A stretch of 59,594 nucleotides of DNA. It comes from a virus. The stretch lies in the IMG/VR virus record IMGVR_UViG_3300021057_000001, positions 1-59,594 of that record. One strand, written 5' to 3'. This document shows, one piece after another, positions 22,219 to 30,895 of the stretch. The translations under genes were made by a program, and so were the position numbers. The notes below the pieces were generated by a model. It was given only the letters and a program-made list of their open reading frames with translations. It did not search any database and had not been told where the DNA came from. Every line of letters starts with the position of its first letter. The stretch's first letter is position 1.

Positions 22219-22922
22219 CACGTGGAACACGTTCACGGCAGCGCGAGAGCAGTTCGGTCGACGCGCCTGCGATCAGCGCGCGTGCAGCGGTGCGGGGCGC
22301 GAGTGGCGATCCCGCGCGAGGTGCGTACTGCACGCCGCTGTACGTCGCGCGGGCGCTGCCTGCATTCGACCTGGACCCGTTCACAAACGATCGATCGCAC
22401 ATTCGCGCCACCGTCACCTGCCAGATCGAGCGCGGCGACGACGGGTTCGGTTCGGGCGATCCGGGATCGTTTCGCGTCGGCGCAAACGGTTACGGCCGCG
22501 CTCGCGCCGCGAGTCGTGTCTGGCTCCAGCCCGATTACACCGAGACGCTGCGCGCCTGCCGCCACTACCTCCACACGCGCTTCGTGGCGCTCCTGCGCTT
22601 CGACCCACGCCCCGAGTGGGCGGATCTGATCGGCGGCGCGTCGGGCTGGATCGGCGTCCTGTCAAACAGCCCCGGCCGCTCGAGCTTCGAGTTCGAACCG
22701 GCGCCGGGCGTGGTCGCCTCGAGCAACACGTTCCCCCACGCACTCTACGCCCGCCACTACGACGACGTCACCCCTGCGATGCGCGCGCTGTGCTCCTACC
22801 CCGAGGGCACCGCACGCCACTGGCGCAAGCGGTCCGCGCTCGACGGCGCTGGCGCGCGCGACTGGCTCCGTGCGTGGGGCCTCTCTCCTGACCTCTTCAC
22901 TACGAAAGACGATCCGACATGA
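22215..22922 (+). CDS. Phage Dam-like N6-adenine methyltransferase fold with altered motif IV, 235 aa
   Basis: YCTPLYVARALPAFDLDPFTND resembles the SAM-binding start of the phage-type DNA N6-adenine methyltransferase family (TP ... lDPF). Downstream, FVALLRFDPRPEW and the C-terminal GRSSFEFEP fit its later blocks. At the place where NPPY is expected the sequence reads WLQPDYTETL, so a catalytic Asn or Asp is missing and activity is doubtful. The start is a GTG at 22215. It could be a non-catalytic DNA-binding relative. Confidence 0.6.
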   Translation: MTRGTRSRQRESSSVDAPAISARAAVRGASGDPARGAYCTPLYVARALPAFDLDPFTNDRSHIRATVTCQIERGDDGFGSGDPGSFRVGANGYGRARAASRVWLQPDYTETLRACRHYLHTRFVALLRFDPRPEWADLIGGASGWIGVLSNSPGRSSFEFEPAPGVVASSNTFPHALYARHYDDVTPAMRALCSYPEGTARHWRKRSALDGAGARDWLRAWGLSPDLFTTKDDPT

Positions 22923-23404
22923 CGACGACACCTGGCAGCCGCCAGCAGAACATTCCCGGAACGGAGCCCTCGAACGCCCGCGTCGCCGACGCCATCGAGC
23001 GCTGGCTCGAGCGGCTCGAGCGTAAGAAGCAAGCAGCCGAGCTGGAGGCTGAAGCCGACGATGCCGTGGTGATCGCCATGGTCGAGGAGCGCGTGCCGTA
23101 CTACCCGTACACAGATCCTGAGACCGGCAAGCGCAAGTACCGCGTGGTCGATACGACGCCGCGAGGGAAGTCGATCTCGGCGCGGCCACAGGCGCCTGCG
23201 GACGTCGAGACCGACGAGCCGGAGGTGTCTCCTGACGCGGAGCAGTCGACGCCGGTGGAGCGCGTGGAGCACCGCAAAGTGAGCCGCTCGAAGGCGAAGA
23301 AGGACATCGCGGCCGAGGAGAAGGCGAGGGCTGATCGAGCCAACGGCCAAGCGAGCGACGTCGGCGAGTTCCGCAAGGCGCGCTCGTACGGAGACGACGC
23401 GTGA
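22919..23404 (+). CDS. Hypothetical charged protein, 161 aa
   Basis: An N-terminal coiled helix (AIERWLERLERKKQAAELEA) is followed by a Tyr/Pro-rich stretch (VPYYPYTDPETGKRKYRVVD) and a long disordered, Glu/Lys-rich C-terminus. The ATG is at 22919. The function is unknown. Confidence 0.65.
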   Translation: MTTTPGSRQQNIPGTEPSNARVADAIERWLERLERKKQAAELEAEADDAVVIAMVEERVPYYPYTDPETGKRKYRVVDTTPRGKSISARPQAPADVETDEPEVSPDAEQSTPVERVEHRKVSRSKAKKDIAAEEKARADRANGQASDVGEFRKARSYGDDA

Positions 23405-23697
23405 CCGCGGACTGGCCCGCCATCGGCACGACGTGGGTCGACAGCATGGGGCGCACGCTCGTCGTCCGCGAAGTGAATCCAAAGTCGCGACGGGACAGGC
23501 AGGTCGTCGGCGAGGTTGATGGCAAGCCGTACGCGTGCTCGTCGGCCGTGTTCGACGTCGTATGGCGCAGTGGGGCTGTCGAGGGAATTACGCGCGCCGA
23601 GGTGCAAGCGGCCACGAGTGAAGCGGCGCTCGTCGGTAAGCTCACGCCGCTGTACACGAGCGACGGCAAGGCGCTGCCGTACACGAGGCGGTCGTGA
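23401..23697 (+). CDS. Hypothetical beta-rich protein, 98 aa
   Basis: The opening (TWVDSMGRTLVVREVNPKSR) and VVGEVDGKPYACSSAVFDVV look like a small beta barrel. It starts with a GTG at 23401 overlapping the upstream stop. No family is recognised. Confidence 0.62.
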   Translation: MTADWPAIGTTWVDSMGRTLVVREVNPKSRRDRQVVGEVDGKPYACSSAVFDVVWRSGAVEGITRAEVQAATSEAALVGKLTPLYTSDGKALPYTRRS

Positions 23698-23933
23698 CGC
23701 GGCGCCAGCTGTCGTTCTGGACAATCTACCTGCCGCATTGGATCTCAGGCGCGGTCGCACTGTTCGTGATCGCGATGTGGCCGTCGTACGGCGGAACGGC
23801 GGTCGCGATCCAGATCGCATTCCAGGTGGGGATGCTGATCGGCTCGGTGCTCAACGACGTGCGCAGCGGCGACATCGTCGACCGCGACGTCAAGCCCGAG
23901 AACGTGCCGCACGACGCGGCGGAAGGAGCATGA
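23694..23933 (+). CDS. Small membrane protein with two TM segments, 79 aa
   Basis: Hydrophobic segments WISGAVALFVIAMWPSY and AVAIQIAFQVGMLIGSVL (about residues 16-32 and 37-54) are followed by an acidic tail. It starts with a GTG at 23694. It is an early-region membrane protein, possibly for superinfection exclusion; this is inference. Confidence 0.62.
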   Translation: MTRRQLSFWTIYLPHWISGAVALFVIAMWPSYGGTAVAIQIAFQVGMLIGSVLNDVRSGDIVDRDVKPENVPHDAAEGA

Positions 23934-24175
23934 GGATGAAGTTTCGAGTCACCATGAAAGATCCTGACACGCTCCACGACGCAATTCGTGAGGCAGTCGA
24001 GCGCGAGGTTGCAGCAATGCCCGACCTCGACGATGACGAGCGCGAAGCCATCATCGAGAAGCGCAACGAGAAGGTCAGCGACAAGTGCGACCGCTGGTTC
24101 AAGTACAGCGAGTACCTGACCGTTGAGATCGATACGGAAGCGATGACCTGCGTCGTCGTGCCGGAGCCCCGCTAG
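23930..24175 (+). CDS. Conserved small phage protein, 81 aa
   Basis: The pattern KFRVTMKDPDTLHDAI, then CDRWFKYSEYLTVEIDTEAM is one I recognise from small hypothetical proteins of many siphoviruses (helix, then a strand pair ending in VVP). The ATG at 23930 follows GGAAGGAG and overlaps the upstream stop. The function is unknown. Confidence 0.7.
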   Translation: MRMKFRVTMKDPDTLHDAIREAVEREVAAMPDLDDDEREAIIEKRNEKVSDKCDRWFKYSEYLTVEIDTEAMTCVVVPEPR

Positions 24176-24177
24176 CC

Positions 24178-24774
24178 ATGGGCCCGACCTACCTCGTGCG
24201 CCCGGTGGTGTTGCTCGACTGCGACGGCGTCTTGGCCGACTTCATCGGCCGCGTCTGCGACACGATCGAGGCGTTCGGCGGTCCGCGCTATGAGCCGCAC
24301 CACGTCACCGAGTTCAACTTCACGAAGGCGCTCGGCCTCGATGACTCGCTCGCTCGCAAGGTGAAGCGCGCGATCAGCGATGACAGCGCGTGGTGGTCGA
24401 CGCTGCCGCCGTTCCCGGAGGCCATCACGGGCGTCGCCGCGCTGCGCGAAGTCGCTGACGTCTACATCGTTACGTCGCCCTGGAACAGCAACCGCACGTG
24501 GCTGCATGCGCGTGAATCCTGGCTCAAGCACCACTTCGACATCCCGCATTCGCACGTGATCGCGTGCTCGGCGAAGCACCTGGTGCGCGGCGACGTCTTC
24601 GTCGACGACAAGACGGAAGCCGTCGCTGCATGGCAGGCCGCGCACCGCGACGCGATTGCCGTGCAGTGGGAGACGCCGCACAACCGCAACGACGGCTGGA
24701 CGGGGCGATCGACGCGCTCGTGGGCCGACGTCCGCCACCTCACCACCGTGCGCGCGGAGGCGCGGGTGTCGTGA
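24178..24774 (+). CDS. HAD-family 5'(3')-deoxyribonucleotidase, 198 aa
   Basis: LLDCDGVLADF carries the catalytic Asp pair (14 and 16), VTSPWNSNRTW is the NT5C-type motif II, and GDVFVDDKTE is motif IV. This matches the 5'-nucleotidase C family, which dephosphorylates deoxynucleoside monophosphates. In phages these tune dNTP pools or recycle host nucleotides. The ATG is at 24178. Confidence 0.9.
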   Translation: MGPTYLVRPVVLLDCDGVLADFIGRVCDTIEAFGGPRYEPHHVTEFNFTKALGLDDSLARKVKRAISDDSAWWSTLPPFPEAITGVAALREVADVYIVTSPWNSNRTWLHARESWLKHHFDIPHSHVIACSAKHLVRGDVFVDDKTEAVAAWQAAHRDAIAVQWETPHNRNDGWTGRSTRSWADVRHLTTVRAEARVS

Positions 24775-25043
24775 GTGGCGATGAGTTGTACCTGATCGTG
24801 CTCGCCGGTTGGGCAGCCGTCACCCTCGTGATCGCCGGTGTCGTCCGCGAGTACACCGGGAAGTGGGGTGACGGCGCGGTGCTCGCGTTCGCGTGGCCAA
24901 TCGCGGCGCCGGTCGTGATCCTCGTGGGCTTGGGCTGGTGCCTCGCCTGGCTCGGTCGCGCGCCGACGCGCTACTTCGTGCGGCGAGCTCGGGCTCGAGG
25001 CGGAGCGGAACGCATCGCCCGCGCAGAGGTGCACCGTGGCTAG
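24771..25043 (+). CDS. Membrane protein with two TM segments, 90 aa
   Basis: TM segments LYLIVLAGWAAVTLVIAGVV and a longer one around VLAFAWPIAAPVVILVGL are followed by a very basic cytoplasmic tail. It starts with a GTG at 24771 overlapping the nucleotidase stop. The function is unknown. Confidence 0.65.
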   Translation: MSGDELYLIVLAGWAAVTLVIAGVVREYTGKWGDGAVLAFAWPIAAPVVILVGLGWCLAWLGRAPTRYFVRRARARGGAERIARAEVHRG

Positions 25044-25890
25044 CACCTGCGAACACGGCAGGCCGGGCGGCGCGATGTGCCCGCACTGCCTTGGCGTCAA
25101 CAGCGCGACCATGCCCGCTAGCCTCGCCTCCACGCTCTACGCGGCGTACGCGCGTGAGCGAGGCCCCGAGTGCAAGGTCTGCCAGGCGCGGCCGAACGCC
25201 GACGGCGAGCGCATTCACGGCAAGGGCTGCTACATGCTGAGCGAGGACGGCGGTGGCTCGGACTGGCCCTACGTGCCAACGCTCGCCGAGCAGGACGAGG
25301 ACACCCGCGCCGCCTGGGAGCGCGTGGCGGAGGTGGCGCGCGATCAGCTCGCTCCGATGCCGGTGTTCCAGGTGCCGCCCGGCATGACGCTCGCCGATGT
25401 CGCGCGCGCGGTCGACAAGCTCAACGTCGACTCGGCGCGGTCGCTCGTTCTCGAATCCGCCACCTGCGAAGAGCCCATCCCGTGTGGGCAGTGCGATACG
25501 TGTCACGCCGAAGCGAAGCGCGACAACGCCGCCCGCGAGCAGCCGCCGGCGTTCGAGGGCACGGTCGACGAGCTCGACGCGAAGCTCACCGTCGACGTTC
25601 ACTGCCAGAGCAGCGCCGTCGTCGACGCCGTGCGCGAGGGCCAGGAGCGGTTCCAGGTCGCCGCGCTCGCATCCGCGATCGAGGCGTTCGGCGCGAAGGG
25701 CACGGTCTTCAAGATCGTGCTCGGCCTGCTGCTGCTCGCGCGCAAGGGCGGCCGGTTCGACGGCGCCGAGCACGACGAGATTTTCGCGGGCGATGGCGTC
25801 GAGTTCGAGAAGCTCACCGACGCCGAGCGCGAGGCGCTGTACGACCACGGCTGGCGCTACCGCGACGGTGGCTGGGCGAGGTTCGTGTGA
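25036..25890 (+). CDS. Multi-zinc-site protein, 284 aa
   Basis: CPHCLG, CKVCQARPNADGERIHGKGC and, in the middle, CGQCDTCHAEAKR give at least three Cys clusters. The C-terminal 90 residues form a mixed domain (FKIVLGLLLLARKGGRF, YDHGWRYRDGGW). It starts with a GTG at 25036 inside the end of the upstream gene. No family is known to me; it may be a DNA-binding or scaffold protein. Confidence 0.65.
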   Translation: MASTCEHGRPGGAMCPHCLGVNSATMPASLASTLYAAYARERGPECKVCQARPNADGERIHGKGCYMLSEDGGGSDWPYVPTLAEQDEDTRAAWERVAEVARDQLAPMPVFQVPPGMTLADVARAVDKLNVDSARSLVLESATCEEPIPCGQCDTCHAEAKRDNAAREQPPAFEGTVDELDAKLTVDVHCQSSAVVDAVREGQERFQVAALASAIEAFGAKGTVFKIVLGLLLLARKGGRFDGAEHDEIFAGDGVEFEKLTDAEREALYDHGWRYRDGGWARFV

Positions 25891-26120
25891 TCGCCTGGCT
25901 CCTCCAGCTCCTGCTCTGCACGTTCGACCTGGGCCACTGCACCCGCCTCGCCTGGACCGCCGGCGGCCCGCGGTGTGTCGAGGTGACGCTCGCGCCACGG
26001 TGCGAGCAGGTCGAAGGATGGCACGTCGTGCTCGGCACGCCGGTGTGCTGCACCCGCAAGCGAGCGAACCGCCCGTCACGCTCAAGCTCGTATCGGCGAG
26101 CGAAGGAGCGCCCACCCTGA
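25887..26120 (+). CDS. Signal-anchored Cys-rich small protein, 77 aa
   Basis: The start IAWLLQLLLCTFDLGHC is hydrophobic and contains a possible lipobox-like Cys. The rest has seven further positions rich in Cys and Arg (PRCVEV, PRCEQV, PVCCTRK). It starts with a GTG at 25887. It is probably exported or membrane-bound and is the last gene before the late block. Confidence 0.55.
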   Translation: MIAWLLQLLLCTFDLGHCTRLAWTAGGPRCVEVTLAPRCEQVEGWHVVLGTPVCCTRKRANRPSRSSSYRRAKERPP

Positions 26121-26222
26121 GCCATAGCCGCTCCGCCCCGGCGTCCCCACGCCCGAGCAGAGCCTGTCTCGCGTAGCCACCCGGCCGCTGCTCGACGTCT
26201 CCACCCTACACGGAGCCGTCGA
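26121..26222 (+). other. 102-bp gap before the late block
   Basis: No gene is seen. It contains CTCCGCCCCG (26131-26140), distantly similar to the late element but 82 nt from the next start. It also contains ACGTCTCCACCCTACAC, similar to the second block seen before several late genes. It may hold the first late promoter. Confidence 0.35.
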
Positions 26223-26888
26223 ATGTCGCCATCGCTTCCGCCCGAGCTCGTCGCCGATATCCGCAACCTCGGCCGCTGTGCACGCTGCCCGCGTGACCGC
26301 GAGCCCGACAGCGACCACTGCACGGAGTGCGAGTCGAAGCTCAAGGGCTACGCCGCCAAGTCGATGTCCAAGTCGCGTGGCGAACGCCGCGCCGCGCACG
26401 AGTGCATCCAGTGCGGCGAGAAGTTGCCGAAGGAATGGCCGGGAACGCGATGCAGGCGCTGCCGCCACGAGAACGCGAAGGCCGCCGCTCGGAGGCGGCG
26501 TGTTAAGCGTACGGCGCGGAGTGTTAAGCGTGCTCGGCGAGATCCCGCCCCCGCACGCGGCCACTACAAGACCGAGGTGTACGCGGACGGCGCCGAGCGG
26601 ACCCGGTACGTCGGTCAGTCGCATCGCGGCGGCCCGACGCGTGTAGAGCAGGATGCGTCGGCGGCCAAGCTGGTGATCGAGGTGCACGGCGCCACGAAGA
26701 CGTGGCTCGACGAGCGGATCGAGAAGCAGGCGGCCGTCGACGCGCTGCCCCGGATCCAGCGCGCGGCGGGGCGGAAGCTGCTCGCGGCGCAGGTGACGTA
26801 CCTTGGGCGGCTCCTGATCCAAGCAGGCGCCGAGTACGGAGACGACACGGCGCGCGCGTGGCTACAGGCGCTGGAGCAGGAGGAGTAG
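26223..26888 (+). CDS. Double zinc-ribbon DNA-binding-like protein, 221 aa
   Basis: CARCPRDREPDSDHCTEC and CIQCGEKL with CRRCRHEN form two ribbons in the N-terminal 85 residues. A strongly basic linker and a C-terminal part (HYKTEVYADGAERTRYVGQS) follow. It comes immediately before the terminase genes; a DNA-binding role in packaging or late regulation is inferred. The ATG is at 26223. Confidence 0.65.
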   Translation: MSPSLPPELVADIRNLGRCARCPRDREPDSDHCTECESKLKGYAAKSMSKSRGERRAAHECIQCGEKLPKEWPGTRCRRCRHENAKAAARRRRVKRTARSVKRARRDPAPARGHYKTEVYADGAERTRYVGQSHRGGPTRVEQDASAAKLVIEVHGATKTWLDERIEKQAAVDALPRIQRAAGRKLLAAQVTYLGRLLIQAGAEYGDDTARAWLQALEQEE

Positions 26889-26890
26889 CC

Positions 26891-26900
26891 GATCGCCCCG
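26891..26900 (+). promoter_or_regulatory. Late element copy 1 (GATCGCCCCG)
   Basis: It ends 27 nt before the GTG of the putative small terminase. It is one of 11 copies of RATCGCCCCG-like sequence, ten of them at 25-32 nt from a late-gene start. Confidence 0.6.
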
Positions 26901-26927
26901 ATTCCGCGCAGTTGCGACGCTGCGGAG

Positions 26928-27332
26928 GTGAGCGAAAAGAAGGTCTACGGCGCCGCCGCGGATCCGACGAAGCGGTTCCAGCCCGGCGTTAGCGGGAACC
27001 CCAAGGGCCGGGCCAAGGGCATCGAGACGATCGCCCGCGCGTTCCTGAATGGCCGCACGTACACGGACTCCAAGGGAATCGAGCACAAGGGTGCCGACGC
27101 GCTGCTCTGCTTCCTGTGGGAAATCGCCGAGGACAAGAAGGCGAACGATCGCGATCGCGTCGTTGCGATCCGCGAGTTCTTTGACCGCAGCTTCGGCAAG
27201 GCGCAACAGAACGTCTCGATCACCGACAGCGCCACCGACGACGAGGACGAGAGCGACCTCGAGGGGCTATCGATCGACGAGCTCCGCGTGCTCGCCAAGG
27301 TGCGCGCGGCACGCGATGGCACCGTCCACTGA
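26928..27332 (+). CDS. Putative terminase small subunit (DUF5681-like), 134 aa
   Basis: RFQPGVSGNPKGRAKG is the hallmark of DUF5681, a family usually found directly before large terminase genes. The rest is helical with an acidic C-terminal stretch (TDSATDDEDESDLEGLSIDE). It is expected to recognise phage DNA and regulate the motor. It starts with a GTG at 26928 and overlaps terL by 17 nt. Confidence 0.75.
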   Translation: MSEKKVYGAAADPTKRFQPGVSGNPKGRAKGIETIARAFLNGRTYTDSKGIEHKGADALLCFLWEIAEDKKANDRDRVVAIREFFDRSFGKAQQNVSITDSATDDEDESDLEGLSIDELRVLAKVRAARDGTVH

Positions 27333-28917
27333 AACGAGCCTGGCCGCAGAGCGTCAGCGCGCGCTGAGGCGCCTGCTGCGGCTGTCGTTCGCTGACTTCG
27401 CGGCCTACTTCTGGCCGCGGATGACCGGCCTTGCGTGGCCGGACAACACCGCGACGCGGGCCCTGACGTCGGCGCTGCAGTCGGTCGCCGATGGCCGGAT
27501 CTGGCGGCTGCTCGTCGCGATCTCCCCGGGCATCGGCAAGTCGACGATGCTCGCGCTGTACTCCGCGTGGCGCCTGGCTCGTCGCGCGGACTGGCGTGCG
27601 CTGCACGCGATGGCGGCGTCGACGGACGCGAACCGCGAATCGCTGCGCGTGAGACGCCTGGTGCAACACGAGGATTTCGCGCGGCTGTTCCCGCACGTGG
27701 TGCTCGCCGAGGACGAGCAAACCGTGCAGTCGTGGGCGACGACGAAGGGAGGCAGGTACTACGCGCTCGGCACCGACACCGCGATCACTTCTAAGCGCGT
27801 GCTTGAGATCGTCGTCGACGACCCGATGTCGGCGCTCGACCGGCACTCGAAGGCCGAGCGCGATCGGGTATGGATGTGGCTCGACGAGGCTGCCACGTCG
27901 CGCCTCGACGGCGATCGCGCCCCGGTGATCATCGTCGCCCAGCGCCTGGACCGCGACGACATCCACGCGCGATGCCTCGGCAGCTCGAATCAGTGGGTCA
28001 TGCTCGAGCCGGCCGCCGAGCGCGACGGACGAGGCCTCGAGCTGCGCGACCACGCCGGCGATCTCGTGTGGAGCGACGACCGCGCGCCCGACGAGTTGAT
28101 CGCGCCGCAGATGTTGTCGCGCGAGAAGCTCGCCGGCTTCTCCAAGGCGGTGCGGACGACGCAGTATCAGCAGCGCCCCGACGAGAGCGGCGGCGGTGCG
28201 ATCGCGCGGGACGCCTGGCGGTTCCACGCTCCGGCGGGCGCAAACCCCAACGCGCCGCGGCCGCGGGGATGCGCGACACAGGATGTGTCGCCGACCGTTG
28301 AGACGCCAGCATCGTTCAGCCACATCGTGATCTCGCTCGATCCGACGTTCGGCGGGACGAAGACGCAGAACGACTTCGCGAGCGCGCAGGTCTGGGGCGC
28401 ATCGGGATCGGGGCGCTACCTGCTCGCTCGATGGAAGAAGCGATCGAAGCAACGCGAGCAGAGGTTTGCGCTGAAGGCGTTCCGCGAGCGCTTCCCCGAC
28501 TCGACGATCATCATCGAGAAGGCCGCCGGCGGCGAAGGCATGGCGGAGGAGCTCGAGGCCGAGACGCCGCCGGTGAAGCGAATCGAACTGATCACCGTCG
28601 GGACGCACACCGGCGGCAAGGCCGCGCGGCTCGACAACGTAAGCCCGACGATCGAGCAGGGCTTCGCGTACCTACCGATCGGGATGCCCGAGCTACAGGA
28701 CTTCGTGGACGAGCTCGCCGGCATGACGCCGCATGACGACGACATGGACTCGTGCTCGCAGGCGCTGCACTGGTTAAACATGAAGGCGGGCAAGCCGAAG
28801 CCGGTGCCCCAAGGCGGCTCGCGCGGCACGGCATCAACGGTAGTTGCTGCGGCGCCCGTCGCTCAATCTGCGCCGTCCATCTACGCCGCGATCGGCGCCG
28901 CCGCGCGCCCGAGGTGA
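27316..28917 (+). CDS. terL: Terminase large subunit, 533 aa
   Basis: The ATPase half has Walker A SPGIGKST (about residues 69-76) and a Walker B-like VLEIVVDDPMS. The nuclease half has VISLDPTFGGTKTQND (Asp near 340), STIIIEKAAGGEG and a final acidic cluster PHDDDMDS. It cuts and pumps DNA into the prohead. The Ala/Pro-rich C-terminal tail is variable. Length and order are standard. The ATG at 27316 is chosen because the upstream frame is antisense to the small terminase. Confidence 0.93.
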   Translation: MAPSTETSLAAERQRALRRLLRLSFADFAAYFWPRMTGLAWPDNTATRALTSALQSVADGRIWRLLVAISPGIGKSTMLALYSAWRLARRADWRALHAMAASTDANRESLRVRRLVQHEDFARLFPHVVLAEDEQTVQSWATTKGGRYYALGTDTAITSKRVLEIVVDDPMSALDRHSKAERDRVWMWLDEAATSRLDGDRAPVIIVAQRLDRDDIHARCLGSSNQWVMLEPAAERDGRGLELRDHAGDLVWSDDRAPDELIAPQMLSREKLAGFSKAVRTTQYQQRPDESGGGAIARDAWRFHAPAGANPNAPRPRGCATQDVSPTVETPASFSHIVISLDPTFGGTKTQNDFASAQVWGASGSGRYLLARWKKRSKQREQRFALKAFRERFPDSTIIIEKAAGGEGMAEELEAETPPVKRIELITVGTHTGGKAARLDNVSPTIEQGFAYLPIGMPELQDFVDELAGMTPHDDDMDSCSQALHWLNMKAGKPKPVPQGGSRGTASTVVAAAPVAQSAPSIYAAIGAAARPR

Positions 28918-28926
28918 TTCGCCCCG
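28917..28926 (+). promoter_or_regulatory. Late element copy 2 (ATTCGCCCCG)
   Basis: It overlaps the terL stop and ends 32 nt before the portal ATG. It shares the core TCGCCCCG with the other copies. Confidence 0.5.
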
Positions 28927-28958
28927 CCGCGCCAGCGTCGGCCACTGTTTCGCCAGAG

Positions 28959-30353
28959 ATGGCGAACGCTGGCCGATTCCAGAAGGGCGACGATCCGCGG
29001 CGCCACACGCCCGTCGCGAAAGCCAAAGGCGCCCCCGGCTCGACCGGCGTCATCTCATACAGCGGCTACCTCCAGTCCAGCGAGCCCGGCGAGATCACCG
29101 GCCGCCAAAAGTGGATCGAATACTCCAGAGCCTGGGCGCATCCGCCCGTCGCGATCTGGGCGATCCTCCGCTCGGCGCTGCTCTCCGGGATGAAGTGGTC
29201 ACTGACGGAGAATCCCGCCGGCGGCGCACAGGCGAAGCGCGGCGTCGAGATCGTCCAGCAGGGGTTGCTCGACGCGCGGCTTTCGCGCCCGTGGCCGCAG
29301 ATTGTCGCGAAGGCGCTGCTCGCCGACGCGAACGGGTTCTCGCTCCACGCGACGGCGCTGGGCCGCCGCAAGGACGGGCTCGTCGTCTACACCGACATCG
29401 CGCATCGCCCGCCGCACACCGTCGAGAAGTGGCTGCGCAAGGTCGAGAACGACGAGACCACGCCGTTTGTCGCCGTCGAGCAGACGACCGCGAGCGGCAA
29501 GCGGTTCCCGGTTCCGCTCGACGAGTGTCTGTATCTCGTCAGCGACACGCTGACCGACTCGCCCGAGGGTGCCGGGTTCCTGCGACTCGTCGCCGAGCGT
29601 CTTCGGAGGATCTCGAAGTACGAGCGGCTCGAAGGCTCGGAGCTGTTCTCTTCGATGGGGGGCACACCGATCGCGCGCGCGCCGCTCGAGGAAATCGCGA
29701 AGCACGCAGCGCAGCAGCCGGGCGCGACGGACGCGACCATCACCGCGGCGATCTCGAGCGCGACGACGGCGATCGAGACCGCGGTGTCAGAGCGGATCAA
29801 GACGCCCGACGTTCAGCAGTACCTGAAGCTCGACTCGGCGACGTACAAGGGCGAGAACCCGGACACGATCTCGTCGACGCAGAAGTGGGCGATCGAGACG
29901 GTGAAGGGCGAACTGCAGGGGCTGCCCGAGATCCGCAAGATCATCGCCGACCTGACGCTTGACGTCGCCCGCATGCTCGGCGTCGAGTTCGCGTTCATCG
30001 GCGGCGGCGACACCAGCGGGACGCAGGCGCTCCACGAGTCCAAGACCTCGGTCTTCGCGCAGTCGCTTCAGGCCGGCGCGGCGCGTGTCGCGCAGTCAGC
30101 GGATCAGCAGCTCGTGCGGCGGCTCGTCCGCGCGAACGGGCTCGATCCGGACGTCGCCGCACCGTACCTGACGCCGGCGGCAATCTCGTCGAAGGACGTC
30201 GAGAAGGTCGCTAGGGCTCTTGGTCTGCTCAACATGGCCGGCCTGGCGCCGAACCACCCGGCGAAGATCGCGATGTTCGAGGCGCTGGAGCTGCCGTGGC
30301 AGGACGAGGCGGCAGGGCTGATGTTGCCGACGAGCGGAGGGGGATTCCCATGA
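28959..30353 (+). CDS. Portal protein (DUF935-like), 464 aa
   Basis: The length, the position after terL, and blocks such as KWIEYSRAWAHPPVAIWAIL, LYLVSDTLTDSPEGAGFLRL and TLDVARMLGVEFAFIGGGDT fit the DUF935/SPP1-type portal family. The portal forms the dodecameric ring through which DNA passes. An N-terminal Gly/Lys-rich arm (GRFQKGDDPRRH) precedes the fold. The ATG at 28959 is chosen; the frame is open further upstream inside terL. Confidence 0.85.
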   Translation: MANAGRFQKGDDPRRHTPVAKAKGAPGSTGVISYSGYLQSSEPGEITGRQKWIEYSRAWAHPPVAIWAILRSALLSGMKWSLTENPAGGAQAKRGVEIVQQGLLDARLSRPWPQIVAKALLADANGFSLHATALGRRKDGLVVYTDIAHRPPHTVEKWLRKVENDETTPFVAVEQTTASGKRFPVPLDECLYLVSDTLTDSPEGAGFLRLVAERLRRISKYERLEGSELFSSMGGTPIARAPLEEIAKHAAQQPGATDATITAAISSATTAIETAVSERIKTPDVQQYLKLDSATYKGENPDTISSTQKWAIETVKGELQGLPEIRKIIADLTLDVARMLGVEFAFIGGGDTSGTQALHESKTSVFAQSLQAGAARVAQSADQQLVRRLVRANGLDPDVAAPYLTPAAISSKDVEKVARALGLLNMAGLAPNHPAKIAMFEALELPWQDEAAGLMLPTSGGGFP

Positions 30354-30895
30354 GCCAACTCCTCACCTTCGCCAACACGGCGACCGCGACGATCTACGGC
30401 TCGCTCGCCGGCTGCCTGGCCTACCTCGGCGCGCGCACGACTGATTGGAATGCCGTCGCCACGGACGAGACGCTCTGGCGCTTGCTCGTCCAGGCGCGCG
30501 ACCTGATCGACGCGCAGTCGTGGTCGTCTGCGTACGACACGTTCGCCGAGCGCGACGCGCTGGACCTCGGCACGGGATCGGGGGATGCCGCGTTCCCGTT
30601 CCGCGCCGCGGCGTACTTGCTGGCCGAGATGGGCCGCACGGATCCCTCGGTGCTGTCCGGCGCCGTCGAGAGCAACGTCTCTAGCATCAGCGACGGCAGC
30701 GCCAGCGTCAGCTACTTCTCTCCCAAGAGCCTCGCGCGCGGGACCGTGACGATCTTCCCGAAGCGGGTGATGGATCTGATCGGCGCGTACCTCGCGAAGA
30801 CGAACCTCGGCGGCCCGCAGGGCGGCACGTCTGTCTCTGGCTCCGACGCGAACCCGTTCGACGAGGCCACCGACTTCGAGCCGGACGACGTATGA
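30350..30895 (+). CDS. Head-tail connector/adaptor (DnaT-like phage family), 181 aa
   Basis: LLTFANTATATIYGSLAGCL, DETLWRLLVQARDLIDAQSW and ERDALDLGTGS follow the layout of the phage family called DnaT-like ssDNA-binding, whose members sit after portal genes and act as head-tail adaptors. The ATG at 30350 overlaps the portal stop. Confidence 0.7.
   Translation: MSQLLTFANTATATIYGSLAGCLAYLGARTTDWNAVATDETLWRLLVQARDLIDAQSWSSAYDTFAERDALDLGTGSGDAAFPFRAAAYLLAEMGRTDPSVLSGAVESNVSSISDGSASVSYFSPKSLARGTVTIFPKRVMDLIGAYLAKTNLGGPQGGTSVSGSDANPFDEATDFEPDDV

Noticed and set aside
26131-26140. CTCCGCCCCG as a twelfth late element
   Set aside because: It lies 82 nt from the next start and lacks the ATC part. 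The match is probably due to high GC.
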